A program made the translations under genes and the position numbers. Source: Prorocentrum cordatum (lineage: Eukaryota; Sar; Dinophyceae; Prorocentrales; Prorocentraceae). From it: DNA of 64,000 bases. The notes beneath the pieces were generated by a model. That model saw only the letters and a list, made by a program, of their open reading frames with translations. It searched no databases and was not told where the DNA came from. The stretch lies in the NCBI GenBank assembly GCA_963575745.1, contig CAUYUJ010017900.1, positions 156,925 through 220,924 on the forward strand, written 5' to 3'. Positions 50,303 to 61,142 of this stretch are shown here, piece by piece. Every line of letters starts with the position of its first letter. Within the stretch, counting starts at the first letter, position 1.

Positions 50303-51691
50303 ATGACGGGTCGTGCTGGCGGCGGCCATCGTGGCCCTGGTGCTGCTGACGGTCGGAGGCGCGGCGACAAGGGCAAGGAGCAGCCTCCAGCCGAGGACCT
50401 GCGCTCGGCCTCTCGCAGCACGAACGAGCGTGCCCCTGCGCGCCGACGGGCTCGTCGTGGCCACCCTCGCTCCGACGGCGAGGCGGATGCCTCGGGATCG
50501 CAGGCCAGTGACCGTGAGTGCCCAGGACTCGGAGGACTCGATCGCGCCGCCCAGGACGAGCTCGTGGCCGCTATTGAGGCGGCGGCCACCTTCCCCACGC
50601 AGGAGCGCCAGGCCATGCAAGTGGAACAAGCGCCCGCTGGACCCCAACAAGCTGGACCTCAACATGCTCCTCCCGACCCGTGGCAACGCCCTGGCGGGGA
50701 CCCTTGGCATGATCGCGCCGCCCCCGCTGCTGGACACACTGAGCTACCTGCTGCTGGCACTCCTGTCGGTGGGATGGCCACTCCTGTGGACGCTGGCGGC
50801 ATCGACATGCAGGCCATGCTGCAGAGCTGCATTCGCCAGGCCACCGATGCCATCGCCGCGACCTCCATGGCCCAGGTCACCTCCTGCCAGACGCAGCTGG
50901 TGCGCATGTTCCAGACCCAGCAGGAGGCAGTCAACAGGTCCCTCGCCGTGCAGACTCGCGACATCGCCTCCATCGGTCAGCGCGCCGACGCGTTGGAGGC
51001 GGAGCAGGCCGCCATGCGCAAGCAGATCGGGGACATCAACAAGGCCCTGGCCCTCGCCGAGAAGGAGCTGCCCATCACGGACTTTCAGGAGCTGGAGGCG
51101 TGGTCTCGGCAACCCAACCCACGGATCTTCTCGGTTGGGGCGCCGCAGTTGGTTGGACCCGCCCAAGCTCTCCAAGGATTGGAGGAGTGGATTCGAGCGG
51201 CTGGCCTCACTAACGACATGGTCCGCATCGACCCTGCGGTCCCCGCCAAGCGCTCCAACGTCTTGGTGCAGGGCGGCGACGGAGTCGCTCTCCCTCGGGC
51301 CCAAGCACTCGCACGGCATCTACGTGACCCAGCTGGCAGGAACGGGTGGCGCTCCTTCAGCGCGCAGAGCGTCGGCGGAGGCGTCGTCCCGCTGTACCTC
51401 TCGCCTGACAAGTCACCGCAGCAAGTACGAATGGAGATCCAGTCGAGGAAGCTCTCGGTCTTGCTGGCAGAAGCTCTTCCTGATCAGTCTTTCAGTGCTC
51501 AGCGGGCCCGTGGTATCGTCACCTCCCAGGGCGTCAAGGTTGCCAAGCTCGAGATGGGAGAATCCCGCAACACCGACACCATCATCAGGTGGAACCCAGA
51601 CATGGTCGCCAGGCTGCACATCGACAGGGAGTCCATCAACACGCAGTTCAAGAAGGCCTTCTCCACGGAGGACAACACCGAGTGGATTTAG
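50303..51691 (+). CDS. LINE-B ORF1: coiled-coil protein
   Basis: 462 aa from ATG 50303 to TAG 51689-51691. Residues 1-70 are basic and low in order, 100-165 are Pro/Ala/Gln-rich. About 168-256 (AMLQSCIRQATDAIAATSMA to KALALAEKEL) form a long probable coiled coil. The rest (VLVQGGDG, VPLYLSPDKSPQQVRMEIQS, IIRWNPDMVARL) is globular; I cannot name its fold, though its place suggests nucleic-acid binding. LINE ORF1 proteins coat the element RNA. The ATG follows directly on a CTC repeat, so the start is the first usable one rather than proven. ORF2 begins in the +1 frame beyond the stop with no in-frame ATG nearby. Confidence 0.75.
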   Translation: MTGRAGGGHRGPGAADGRRRGDKGKEQPPAEDLRSASRSTNERAPARRRARRGHPRSDGEADASGSQASDRECPGLGGLDRAAQDELVAAIEAAATFPTQERQAMQVEQAPAGPQQAGPQHAPPDPWQRPGGDPWHDRAAPAAGHTELPAAGTPVGGMATPVDAGGIDMQAMLQSCIRQATDAIAATSMAQVTSCQTQLVRMFQTQQEAVNRSLAVQTRDIASIGQRADALEAEQAAMRKQIGDINKALALAEKELPITDFQELEAWSRQPNPRIFSVGAPQLVGPAQALQGLEEWIRAAGLTNDMVRIDPAVPAKRSNVLVQGGDGVALPRAQALARHLRDPAGRNGWRSFSAQSVGGGVVPLYLSPDKSPQQVRMEIQSRKLSVLLAEALPDQSFSAQRARGIVTSQGVKVAKLEMGESRNTDTIIRWNPDMVARLHIDRESINTQFKKAFSTEDNTEWI

Positions 51692-54600
51692 CAGCCCACT
51701 GTGGGCGCCGTGGCGTCCTCCTGGCGCACGGCATGGCTTTCGGGGACTTCACCTGGTCGTGTGGAACGCCCGCGGCCTGCTCCACTCGGACGCGAGGCTG
51801 CGCAGACGCAAGTTGGCACTGCTCGCCACCTACACGAAGGTCAACGCCATCATCGCCGTGCAGGAGGTCCACGGCTCCGAGGACGCCCTCAGGATTTTTC
51901 TCCAGTCGCAGCCGCAGAAGTACTTGAGCTTCCTCTCGCCTGGCTCTTCCGCCGCCGTGGGCGGAGTCGCCTTCCTCGTCCCTCGATACGCCGACGAAGT
52001 TTCAAGGGTGGATGGGCCCAGAGCCGAATCTCTGGGAGAGGGGAGCGAGGCGAGACGTGGAAGACCTCCTGTGCGCTCCTCGCCCCCAACTTCATCTATG
52101 CCGACTCAAGACACCTGGTCAAGTACGCGAACCTCCTCCTCACCTACGACAGCAAGTTGCCCCGACACCTGGTCAAGTACACGACGTTCTCCCACGACAT
52201 CCACGTCACAACCGAACAACACCTGGTCAAGTACACGAAGCTCCACATCAGCTCTGCCGGCCTACCGCTTCGACATAGTTGCGGCCGGCCGCGCGGCGCT
52301 CCTCACGATCACCGACTGCACGGGCAAGTGCAGCATGCAGATCTTCAACATCCACAACTACGACCTCAAGCCGCACGAGTTCACCGCAGTGCAGCGCACC
52401 TGGTCCAGTGGCCTGGCGTTGGCGCGCCGCGACTCGTTACCCCGCATCTTCCTGGGCGTTGGTGACTTCAACATAGCTAACCGCCCGCCAGTCAGTCAAC
52501 GAGCACCCACAGACACCACAGCTTGGCGCCTCCGGCCTGATCACCGTTGCCAACTTCGGCAACCTGCGTGGCGCCGTCTATTCGCTGCAGCTCTGGAGGT
52601 GGAGTCTCAGTGGCCGACCCACTACGACAAGTCCAGCAAGCAGCTGTCCACGATCGACCGCATCTTCTTGGGCATCGACGCGCACGCCATGCTCTCGGTC
52701 TCGACGATCCTCACCACTGCGAGGGACGCGATGGAGCTTTCCGAGGAGGGCATCAGCGACCACGCGCCCCTCGTCCTGCAGATCACTGCCGCACGCCAGG
52801 TACCACGAGACGAGCAGCCAATCCCGACGCACCTCTTCAACCACAGGAAGTACCCTGAGACCTACACGCTCATGCTGGACCACTGCTCCTTGGCGGGGGA
52901 AACGGCGGAAGGCCGCTGGAGAGCAGCGAAGCAGTGCATGAAACTTGCAGCGCGACGCGTTCGTGATGACCAGCTGCGGACCAACTTCTCCCTACGCGTC
53001 AAGGACTCCATGGTCGAGACCTCGTACATGGGCTTCAAGTCGGCGGCGCGGGCTGTCTGGCGACAGGACGCTGCCCTGGCAGGCAGGCTTCTCGAGTCCT
53101 GCCCTGCGCTGGCCGCCCACCTCCACGTTACCGACGGCACCGTGCGCCTCGTGGACCCCCACAGCTTCGCCACCAACTTCGACGCCGTCGCCGAGCGGGT
53201 GCACTCCCTGCGCAGGCAGGCGGCGGAGGCAGCAGCTCGGACGGCCAACGTGCGCGACAGCGCAGCCTGGCGGAGGGTTGAGCGCAAGGCCGCCAGGCAT
53301 GCGCAGCTCTGGGTCCCGTGGCGGCGACGTATGATCCTGTCGGGCCTGCGCGTGGACTCCGCACCGTGTGCCGCCAAGGACTCGAAGGTGGCTCAGCACG
53401 TGGTCTCCGATCCCGCGGGCATGAAGGCGACCGTAGCGAACTACTGGGGTGAGATCTTCGCGAAGGTGCCGAACTCTGAACAGCTCAAGGCCTTGGGCGC
53501 TTTCCTGGACAAGCACGCGCCAAGGAAGCCCGCGGCGGAACTACCTCAACCAGCTCTACATGACTTGGAACGTGCGGCCAGTAGGGCCCCGCCGAGCGCT
53601 GCGGGACCAGATCAGCTGTCGTGCGCAGCGTGGCGCCGCAGCCCTGGAGCCTTGCAGCATCTCCAGGGTCTCATGGAAGTCCTCTTCAACGACGGCGTGG
53701 CCCCGCTCGACCTCAACTGGTCGATCTTCATCTGCGTGCCAAAGGGCACGGAGGAGGACGACGTCCCCGACTCCTGCGCGCGCACGGCCTCCACGGTGCG
53801 CACCCTCTCTCTGAAGAGCTGCGACGCCAAGCTGATAGCGGCCTGCGCAGACCGCGGGCTCCAGCCCATCGCCACATCATCTACCTCACCCGAGCAGAAG
53901 GGCTTCACTGCTGGGCGGCGCTTCGTCGACCACATCCCGCACCTGGACGCGGAATGCCGTCGGGAGGGCCTTCTTCCTGACGCGGCGACCCGCCGCCCCA
54001 TGTTCCTGTCGTTCGACTTCCGTCAGGCCTTCCCCTCACTCTTCAGGGAAGTCATCGAGAAGGTCCTCCCGCGCTTCGGGGTTCCGCTGGGCTTCTGCAA
54101 CGTGGTCGCGGCGCTCTACAGCAACTGCCTCGCCTTCAGCTCCTTCCGCGCCGAGGGCACCAGCGCGGAGTTCGAGCCGCTGTTCGCGCCCCTATGCGGC
54201 ATCATGCAAGGATGCCCGCTCTCTGGCACGGTCTGGTGCTTGGCCATGGACGCGCCCATCCGCGCGCTGCTGGTTGCGATTGCAGAGCATGGGTTCCTCA
54301 CGGCTTGCGCCGACGACCTCGGGATGCTGATCAAGAACGCTGTCGCCCTCCCTAGCATCGACTACACCTTCGTCTCCATAGAGTGTGCCTTCAACCTGCA
54401 GCTGGCGCTGCACAAGTGCGTGCTGGTTCCGCTGTGGGAGGAGCTCTCGGAGGACACACTGCAGGACGTTAAGTCTTTCCTCGCTGAGGAGGTCCCCCGC
54501 TGGTCGGGCTTCCGTGTCGACTCCACGGCCAAGTACCTGGGGACTCACCTGGGACCAGGCGTCACAGACTTCGGCATCTGGAAGGCTGCTGCTGGGCTTC

Positions 54601-54860
54601 TGCAACGTGGTCGCGGCGCTCTACAGCAACTGCCTCGCCTTCAGCTCCTTCCGCGCCGAGGGCGCCAGCGCGGAGTTCGAGCCGCTGTTCGCGCTCCTAT
54701 GCGGCATCATGCAAGGATGCCCGCTCTCTGGCACGGTCTGGTGCTTGGCCATGGACGCGCCCATCCGCGCGCTGCTGGTTGCGATTGCAGAGCATGGGTT
54801 CCTCACGGCTTGCGCCGACGACCTCGGGATGCTGATCAAGAACGCTGTCGCCCTCCCTAG
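51692..54860 (+). pseudogene. LINE-B ORF2, part 1: endonuclease and first RT copy
   Basis: Open in the +1 frame relative to ORF1; that frame is open far upstream, so no start is defined. Endonuclease motifs: LVVWNARGLL (51754-51783), IIAVQEVHG, VGGVAFLVPR, GDFN (52461-52472), TIDRIFLG (52650-) and SDHAPLVL (52755-). About 85 residues with three TWSSTR repeats lie between VGGVAFLVPR and GRAALL, where such proteins are usually shorter. RT motifs: FDFRQAFP (54012-54035), GIMQGCPLS (54198-54224), CADDLG (54306-54323) and KYLG (54532-). At 54590 the duplication junction shifts the frame and a stop follows at 54860. The catalytic residues before the break are intact. Confidence 0.82.
52111..52234 (+). 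repeat. 54-bp-period repeat ACACCTGGTCAAGTAC inside the endonuclease
   Basis: ACACCTGGTCAAGTAC occurs at 52111, 52165 and 52219, exactly 54 bp apart, with unrelated 38-bp intervals. In the ORF2 frame each gives TWSSTR; in the next frame each gives HLVKYA/T. The repeat keeps the ORF2 frame open. Confidence 0.9.
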
Positions 54861-55095
54861 CATCGACTACACCTTCGTCTCCATAGAGTTTGCCTTCAAC
54901 CTGCAGCTGGCGCTGCACAAGTGCGTGCTGGTTCCGCTGTGGGAGGAGCTCTCGGAGGACACACTGCAGGACGTTAAGTCTTTCCTCGCTGAGGAGGTCC
55001 CCCGCTGGTCGGGCTTCCGCGTCGACTCCACGGCCAAGTACCTGGGGACTCACCTGGGACCAGGCGTCACAGACTTCGGCATCTGGAAGGCTGCT
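54086..55095 (+). repeat. 505-bp tandem duplication within the RT
   Basis: 54086-54590 and 54591-55095 are the same segment (starting GCTGGGCTTCTGCAACGTGG), differing at four positions I found: 54159/54664, 54190/54695, 54385/54890 and 54515/55020. Because 505 is not a multiple of three, the second copy is in another frame. It repeats RT motifs B, C and E. Confidence 0.93.
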
Positions 55096-56229
55096 GCGGG
55101 GAAATGGTGGACCCGCTGCTGGGAACTGGCGCGCACTGGCATGGCCACCAGCCTTGCGGCCCGCGCGTGCAACATCAACGCGCTACCGTGCCTGTCGTAC
55201 CTCGCGCAGTTCTACTTCATTGTGCCTGCCATCTGGAAGGTCGAGTTCACCTCCCTGCACCGCCTGCTGCGGCTGCCGCCCTCGTCCATGCGCAAGGCCG
55301 ACATCCTGTCGATGAGCGCGTGGTGCGGCCCCCCCTCGCCGACGGGCCTCTTCCCGTACACGCTCGCGGCGATGATGCGCACGGCGGAGAACACGGTTCG
55401 CGAATGGGAAGCTCACTTTCACCACCTTCATGAAGCTGCGGTGGAGCATGTCCCACTGGTCGACGTGATCAAGGGCAACTGGTCGCCGCCGCGGTGGCAG
55501 ACGCGGAGGGCGATCGTACAGAACTTCGCCATCATCACGGACACCTACGGCCAGTTGAACATCCCCAGACCGACGCTCGATGTGCTCCCGATCCCGATTC
55601 CGAGCAGGTACATCAAGATTGCGAAGGCGGCGATGACCCTGGAGACGAAGGCGGCGGCAGCGGCCATCCCCAACAGGAAGCCCAAGCGCCAGGCCACGGC
55701 CGCCATATCGCTCCGAGGCTCGCTGTACCCCGAGGACCTGGTGGCCACCATCCACCGCCGGCTGCGCAGGTGGGGAGTCGTGTGCTCGCTTCCCGAGCTG
55801 CGCGAGAGGTGGCCTCCGCTGCGTGACAAGCTGACGGAGGTCCGCCCTGCATGGATGTGGTCGTGGATCCGCACCGCGGTCAACGGCTGGACGACATCTC
55901 GCCGCATGAGCGCCGTCATCGATGCGCGTCCATGCCTGTTCGGCTGCGATGAGGAGGACGCGCTCGAGCACTACATCGTCTGCCCGATCCTCAGGGCGAT
56001 GACCGCGGGCGACGCTGGCGCGGACTCCCTGGGCCATGGCGTCGAGCTCCTCGGGTTCGGCGACGCGCAGTTCCACGCAAGGAGACCGATCACGGACTGC
56101 ATCTACTCGGTCGGCCTCATGTGCCAGTGCTACCACATCCAGAAGCACCGCGTGGACGTGGGCCTGGATGCCGGAGCGGATCATCGGTCTGGTGTGAGAC
56201 TGGCCGCTCTGCACCGCATGCAAGCATAG
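54591..56229 (+). pseudogene. LINE-B ORF2, part 2: second RT copy and zinc knuckle
   Basis: Frame in register with 54385-56229. It repeats GFCNVVAALYSN, GIMQGCPLSGTVW, CADDLG and KYLG from the duplication, then continues uniquely with GKWWTRCWELARTGMATSL and the thumb/tail region. The knuckle CLFGCDEEDALEHYIVC (55933-55983) matches the C-x3-C-x7-H-x3-C style of LINE tails and the corresponding part of LINE-A. Ends at TAG 56227-56229. Alone it lacks motif A; it only makes sense as the continuation of part 1. Confidence 0.85.
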
Positions 56230-56264
56230 GCGAGGCCGCAGATCGACCTGCTCGCCGAGCTTCG

Positions 56265-56301
56265 TGCCCTCCTCCTCCTCCTCCTCCTCCTCCTCCTCCT
56301 C

Positions 56302-56330
<29 letters not shown>
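56265..56330. repeat. (CTC)n tract at LINE-B 3' end
   Basis: CTC repeat starting 35 bp after the ORF2 stop, as at the end of LINE-A. Confidence 0.88.
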
Positions 56331-56332
<2 letters not shown>

Positions 56333-56444
56333 TCTCACCAGCAGCACTCGTCAAAGCTACGGCGCACTCGCACACAGATGCGAGTCTCGACAGCGTGTGA
56401 CACTTGCTGCCCAGGTCTTGCTTGCTTGCTTGCTTGCTCCCCCT

Positions 56445-56810
56445 CCTCCTTCTCCTTCTCCTCCTCCTCCTCCTCCTCCTCCTCCTCCCTCTCTCCTCCT
56501 CTCCTCCTCGCCTCCTCCTCCTCCTCCTCCTCCTCCTCCTCCCCCTCCTTCCCCCTCCTCCCCCTCTCCACCTCCTCCCCCTCCTCCTCCTCCTCCTCCT
56601 CTCTTCTCTCTTCTCTCCTCTCTCTCTCTCCTTCTCCTCTCCTCTCTCCTCTCTCTCATCCTCTTCCTCTCTCCTTCTCCTCCCTCCTCCCTCCTCCCTC
56701 CCTCCTCCTCCTCTCCTCCTCCTCCTCCTCCTCCTCCCTCCTCCTCCTCCTCCTCCTCCTCCCCCTCCCCCTCCTCCTCCTCCTCCTCCTCCTCCTCCTC
56801 CGCCTCCTGC
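56445..56810. repeat. (CTC)n/(TCTC)n pyrimidine tract
   Basis: About 365 bp, mixed CTC and TCTCTC, including a short (GCTT)n at 56423-56440. Confidence 0.9.
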
Positions 56811-56849
56811 TCCCTCCCGCTTTCGCGCCTCGACGGGCGCGGTGCGCGA

Positions 56850-56861
56850 AGTGGGGCGGCG

Positions 56862-56895
<34 letters not shown>

Positions 56896-56899
56896 CGGC

Positions 56900-56974
<75 letters not shown>

Positions 56975-57050
56975 GGGCGGCGACGGCGACGGCGTCGACG
57001 GCGACGACGGCGGCGACGACGGCGAGGGGCGGCGACGGCGACGGCGGCGC
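56850..57050. repeat. (GGC)n-(GAC)n compound microsatellite
   Basis: GGC repeats pass into a pure GAC run (56925-56970) and then GGCGAC repeats. The stretch 57051-58838 has only unassigned frames; on the minus strand one reads GLAMSHFLEHILRGGWTPAH, which I could not place. Confidence 0.9.
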
Positions 57051-58924
57051 CAGCGGCGAGCACGGGTTCGCGCTCCAGGCCAGGCTCTGTAGCACGGGGC
57101 AGCTGCGGTCGGAAGTGGAGTGGGGGCCCATGCCAAGAAACACCCTTCTAGCCTCCAGGGTGCCCTGGGTTTCTTGGGTGCCGATGGTTTTTCTATGGGG
57201 AGCGTGGCGTTCCCACACCAAACATATCAATGGACGTCCTGGGGTCTCGGGGTTGGGTTTCTTGTGGAAGGTTTCTTGTGGACAAGCCTCCACTGTAGAC
57301 AAGCAGCTGCGCGGGCAGGATCAAGAAGACGTGGGGAGGGGAAATGTCACAATCGTGCTTGGAGCGCGTCGCACAAGAGCACTGGTCGGGCGGCATAGTC
57401 CCAGGTATGGTTGTGGCGTTGGTCTGCACACGAGGTATGCCAAACAGCTTCTATCACTGGGTTAGGGTTCGTCCCGCTTTGAGTTGTGCGTCCCACTATC
57501 CAGGGACTGCCTAAACTGATTTGTTGCGGTGTTTGGTGTGCGCGTGCTTCCTCTGGGGCCACCGATCGTAGGGTCCCTTGCGCAGCTCGTCTTGCGACCT
57601 TGTTGGGTGCAACCACTTTCTCGAACGCGTGCACGAGGGGGCCCCATATTCCCAATGGTGCGCAGGAGTCCACCCACCCCGAAGTATGTGCTCAAGAAAA
57701 TGTGACATTGCGAGCCCGGGCGGATCACCCGATGCTGTCCCGTCTCGGGCTCCCGAGATCCTTCCTCGCCTACTTTGGCCACGCCCTGCTTTTCCTCCTA
57801 GTTGGCATTGCTGGGCCCTGTCCTCTCCGACGCAGTGGAACTGATTTGTCCATTGACGGCGCGGGCGCGGGTTCGTGCAAAACAGGTCCCCCTGGACGAC
57901 TGCGGATGGCAGGGGTAGGGGGGGGACTAGTGACGGCAGGGGACGGAGGCAGGGGAGAACATTGACGAGCAGGCGAGTCCGCCGTCCGATGGCTGGCTGT
58001 CTGTTGCCGGAGCTACGGCTACCTCGACGGCTGTCGGCTCTCGTGTGGAATCTGGGGTCGTGGGAAGTGGATGTCGATGCCGACGGAGTGCGCGCACGTA
58101 TGTGCCCGTGCGGGCTAGTGCCTCTTGCTTTCAGCGATCGTCTCTCGCCTTCGCCCGAGGCGCTCGGTCTCTCGCAGGCGCCGAATTCCCGACATGTGAC
58201 AGATGAAGTTATCCACGGACACTGATAGACAGGCGCAGGCGCGTGGACAAGCGTGCTGGTGGCGACATTTGCAGACATGGCAGTGCTGTCTATTTGTTTC
58301 CTTTGCCTCCTCCGCTTGCTCTCCCTATTCCCTAGATCCCGACTGTCCCGGCCTTCTGCTGAGTGATGCATCCTTCAGTCGTAGCGGCTCCACGTTCATG
58401 CCGACTTCTTTTTGCACTGCTGCCAGGTTGTCAACCATACCCCCTTGCGCAGAACTCGTTTGCACTGTGTCCCGCATGTTGCCACGCGGCGCAAACGCCG
58501 ACGCGCGGGAACGCCCCCGAGTACACTGGAGCCTGTGCCAGAGCAGCAGTCCGGGCACTGGCAGCGACCGTGCCTGCAGCGAGGCAGGCGAGGGCGGCCG
58601 CCCTCCACACTCTTCAGAGCGGATGACAGGCCAAGCGGAGGGCAGAAGCGACGGCAGGACATGCAAAAGGGGCGCCGAGCGTCTCCCACCCCGGCCGTCG
58701 CTGCTGGCCTTTCGCCGCTGCTCCCCCGAGCTTTGGCTCTGAGGGCCCTTCGGGGGGCGTTGCAGAGGGTCGAGCGTGCCGGCCGCGTTTCGCCGGCGCC
58801 ATGGCGGAGACAGGCGGCCGTTGCTGTCGGCTACGCGTTTGTCGGGCGTGTCCCTCCGCAGGAGGAATGTTCAAAAATAGTTAAAAGATAGCCTGGGGAC
58901 GATTTTCGAGTCTTTTTCCCTACC

Positions 58925-59380
58925 TAGGCTCTGCCTAGAAGGGTTCTTACTCTCTAGCTTAAAGGGGCCGGGCAGTGGAAAGCGCCCCGGGCGGTTCCCC
59001 CAGTCCCCGCCCCGCGGTTCCCCCCAGTCCCCTGGGAGCTTCAGCTTTAGCTTAGCTTTAGCTTAGCTGTAGCTTAGCTTTAGCTTAGCGTTTCGCTTAG
59101 CTTTTCGCTTAGCGTTTAGCTTAGCTTTAGCTTAGCTTTAGCTTAGCTTTAGCTTAGCTTGAGCTTAGCTGTAGCTTAGCTTTAGATTAGCTTTAGCTTT
59201 AGCTTTAGCTTTAGCTTTAGCTTTAGCTTAGCTTTAGCTTAGCTTTAGCGTAGCTGTGGCTTAGCTTTGGCTTAGCTTTTGCTTAGTTTTAGCTTAGCTT
59301 TAGCTTAGCGTTACTGTTACTACTAATGCTGCTTTCCTAGGGGTTCAAACTCCTAGGTAGGGTCGCACTGGGATAATTGT
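58925..59380. mobile_element. CCTAGG-bounded element with (TTTAGC)n core, inverse copy
   Basis: CCTAGGCTCTGCCTAGAAGG and TTCTTACTCT, then GGGCCGGGCAGTG...GCGGTTCCCCC, then AGCTTTAGCTTAGC repeats (59039-59310), then GCTGCTTTCCTAGGGGTTC and CTCCTAGGTAGGGTCGCAC. This is the order of 45490-46558 read on the other strand, with a different satellite core. Confidence 0.8.
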
Positions 59381-59461
59381 TAGAGTGAGGGGGCTGAACC
59401 GAACGGTCATTCACTGTCCCTGGGTGCGTGGCTGAAGTGGAATTCCGCGATGCGGATTCTT

Positions 59462-59499
59462 CTTGTTGTTGTTGCTGTTGTTGTTGTTGTTGCTGTTGC

Positions 59500-59540
<41 letters not shown>
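59462..59540. repeat. (TTG)n microsatellite
   Basis: TTG/CTG repeat of about 78 bp. Confidence 0.92.
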
Positions 59541-59559
59541 GGTGTTTGGTGCTGTTTGA

Positions 59560-59825
59560 TTGTTGTCGTCGTCCCACCCGCGACCCGCCCCGCGACCCAC
59601 CCGCGACCCAACCCGCGACCCACCCGCGACCCACCCGCGACCCACCCCGTGACCCACCCGCGACCCACCCCGCGCCCCCGGGCGAGCCACCCACGACCCA
59701 CCGGGGACCAACCCGCGACCCACCCGCGACCCACACCGCGACCCACCCGCGACCCACCCGCGAGCCACCTGCGACCCACCCGCGACCCACCTGCGACCCA
59801 CCCGCGACCCACCCCGCGACCCACC
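59560..59825. repeat. 11-bp CGCGACCCACC minisatellite
   Basis: Units of 10-12 bp (CGCGACCCACC) in tandem; the same units reappear at 60060-60275 within the larger array. Confidence 0.9.
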
Positions 59826-60780
59826 TCAAATTTTCAGCGCCTGCGGCGGGTTTCTTTTGCATTCGTTCCAGGTGGAGAACCTGCGACCCACGCGCAACCC
59901 AAACCGCGTTCAGTGTACAAATCAAAATTTTCGGCGCCTGCGGCGGGCTGTGTTTGAATTCCTTCCAGGTGGAGGTGGAGAGCCCGCGACCCACCCGCGA
60001 CCCAAACTACGTTCGCTGAACAAGCCAAAACTTCGGCGCCTGCGGCGGGTTCCTTGTGCATCGGCGACCCACCCGCGACACACCGACGACCCATTCCGAG
60101 ACCCACCCGCGACCCACCCCGCGACCCATCCGCGACCCACCCGCGACCCAACCCGCGACCCACCGCGACCCACCCGCGACCCACCCCGCGACCCATCCGC
60201 GACCCACCCGCGACCCAACCCGCGACCCACCGCGACCCACCCGCGACCCACCCGCGACCCACCCCGCGACCCAACCAAAATGTTCGGCGCCTGCGGCGGG
60301 TTTCTTTTGCATTCGTTCCAGGTGGAGAGAACCTGCGACCCACGCGCAACCCAAACCGCGTTCAGTGTACAAATCAAAATTTTCGGCGCCTGCGGCGGGC
60401 TGTTGTTGAATTCCTTCCAGGTGGAGGTGGAGAGCCCGCGATCTTCCCGCGACCCAAACTACGTTCACTGAACAAGCCAAAACTTCGGCGCCTGCGGCGG
60501 GTTTCTTTTGCATTCGTTCCAGGTGGAGAACCTGCGACCGAAACCGCGTCCAGTGTACAAATTAAAAGTTTTCGGCGCCTGCGGCGGGCTGTTTTTGAAT
60601 TCCTTCCAGGTGGAGGTGGAGAGCCCGCGACCCACCCGGGACCAAAAACTACGTTCACTGAACACGCCAAAAATTAGGCGCCTGCGGCGTGCTGTTTTTG
60701 CACACGTTCCGGGTGGCCCACCAGCTATCCCCCCCGCGCTGAACTTGTCAGAGCACGCAAATCGGCGCTTGCGGCGGGCT
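59826..60780. repeat. ~100-bp array around GGCGCCTGCGGCGGG, two alternating forms
   Basis: GGCGCCTGCGGCG recurs near 59840, 59935, 60037, 60286, 60387, 60489, 60575 and 60680, with a decayed form at about 60765. One form continues TTTCTTTTGCATTCGTTCCA, the other CTGTTTTTGAATTCCTTCCA; they tend to alternate. An 11-bp minisatellite block splits the array. Confidence 0.85.
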
Positions 60781-61142
60781 TGCTCGTATTGGTTTGGGAA
60801 AGCGCCCTCGTGCCATTCCCCCGATACGGCCCACGTCGACTCTACAACAGCAATCGGCGCCCGCCCCCTCACTCTTATCCGCAATTGCGGGGTGCTACGT
60901 ATATATGTTTGGGCATGTTTTGGCTATATCCTGTTTTCCGTCCAGAATCTGCCTGTAGGAGGACGTGCCCGACCGAAGGCTACGCGTGAGAGTGACCCTT
61001 TGCAAGAGTGACTTGTGGTGTGGGCCCACAGGGATCCCGCCACTGGCGCCGAGCCGCCAAGGGGCACTCTTTGCCTGGGGCCACTCCTGCGTGCCGCCGA
61101 TGCTGTCGGGGCAGGAGGGGCGGGTCACGGTCGCGGCGCTGC

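Larger units (their letters stand above)
50250..56330 (+). mobile_element. LINE-B: non-LTR retrotransposon
   Basis: About 6 kb: a CTC stretch (50252-50301), ORF1, APE-type endonuclease, reverse transcriptase, C-terminal zinc knuckle, then 35 bp and a (CTC)n tail (56265-56330). It is related to LINE-A in organisation but not closely in sequence, and much richer in GC. The copy is broken by a 505-bp tandem duplication in the RT and carries an extra repeat in the endonuclease. No spliced-leader relic is seen at its 5' side. Confidence 0.87.
58839..60976 (+). mobile_element. AGTCGGGC-family element loaded with minisatellites
   Basis: Left TTTGTCGGGCGTGTCCCTCC and GCAGGAGGA with CTGGGGACGATTTTCGAG; right CGTCCAGAATCTGCCTGTAG and GAGGACGTGCCCGACC. 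The DNA between holds a CCTAGG/TTAGC element, a (TTG)n run and two minisatellites. Pairing of the ends is inferred from family structure. Confidence 0.55.

Noticed and set aside
52111-52234. CRISPR-like array (16-bp repeats, 38-bp spacers)
   Set aside because: Only three units, inside a retrotransposon ORF of a eukaryotic genome, with no cas genes or leader.
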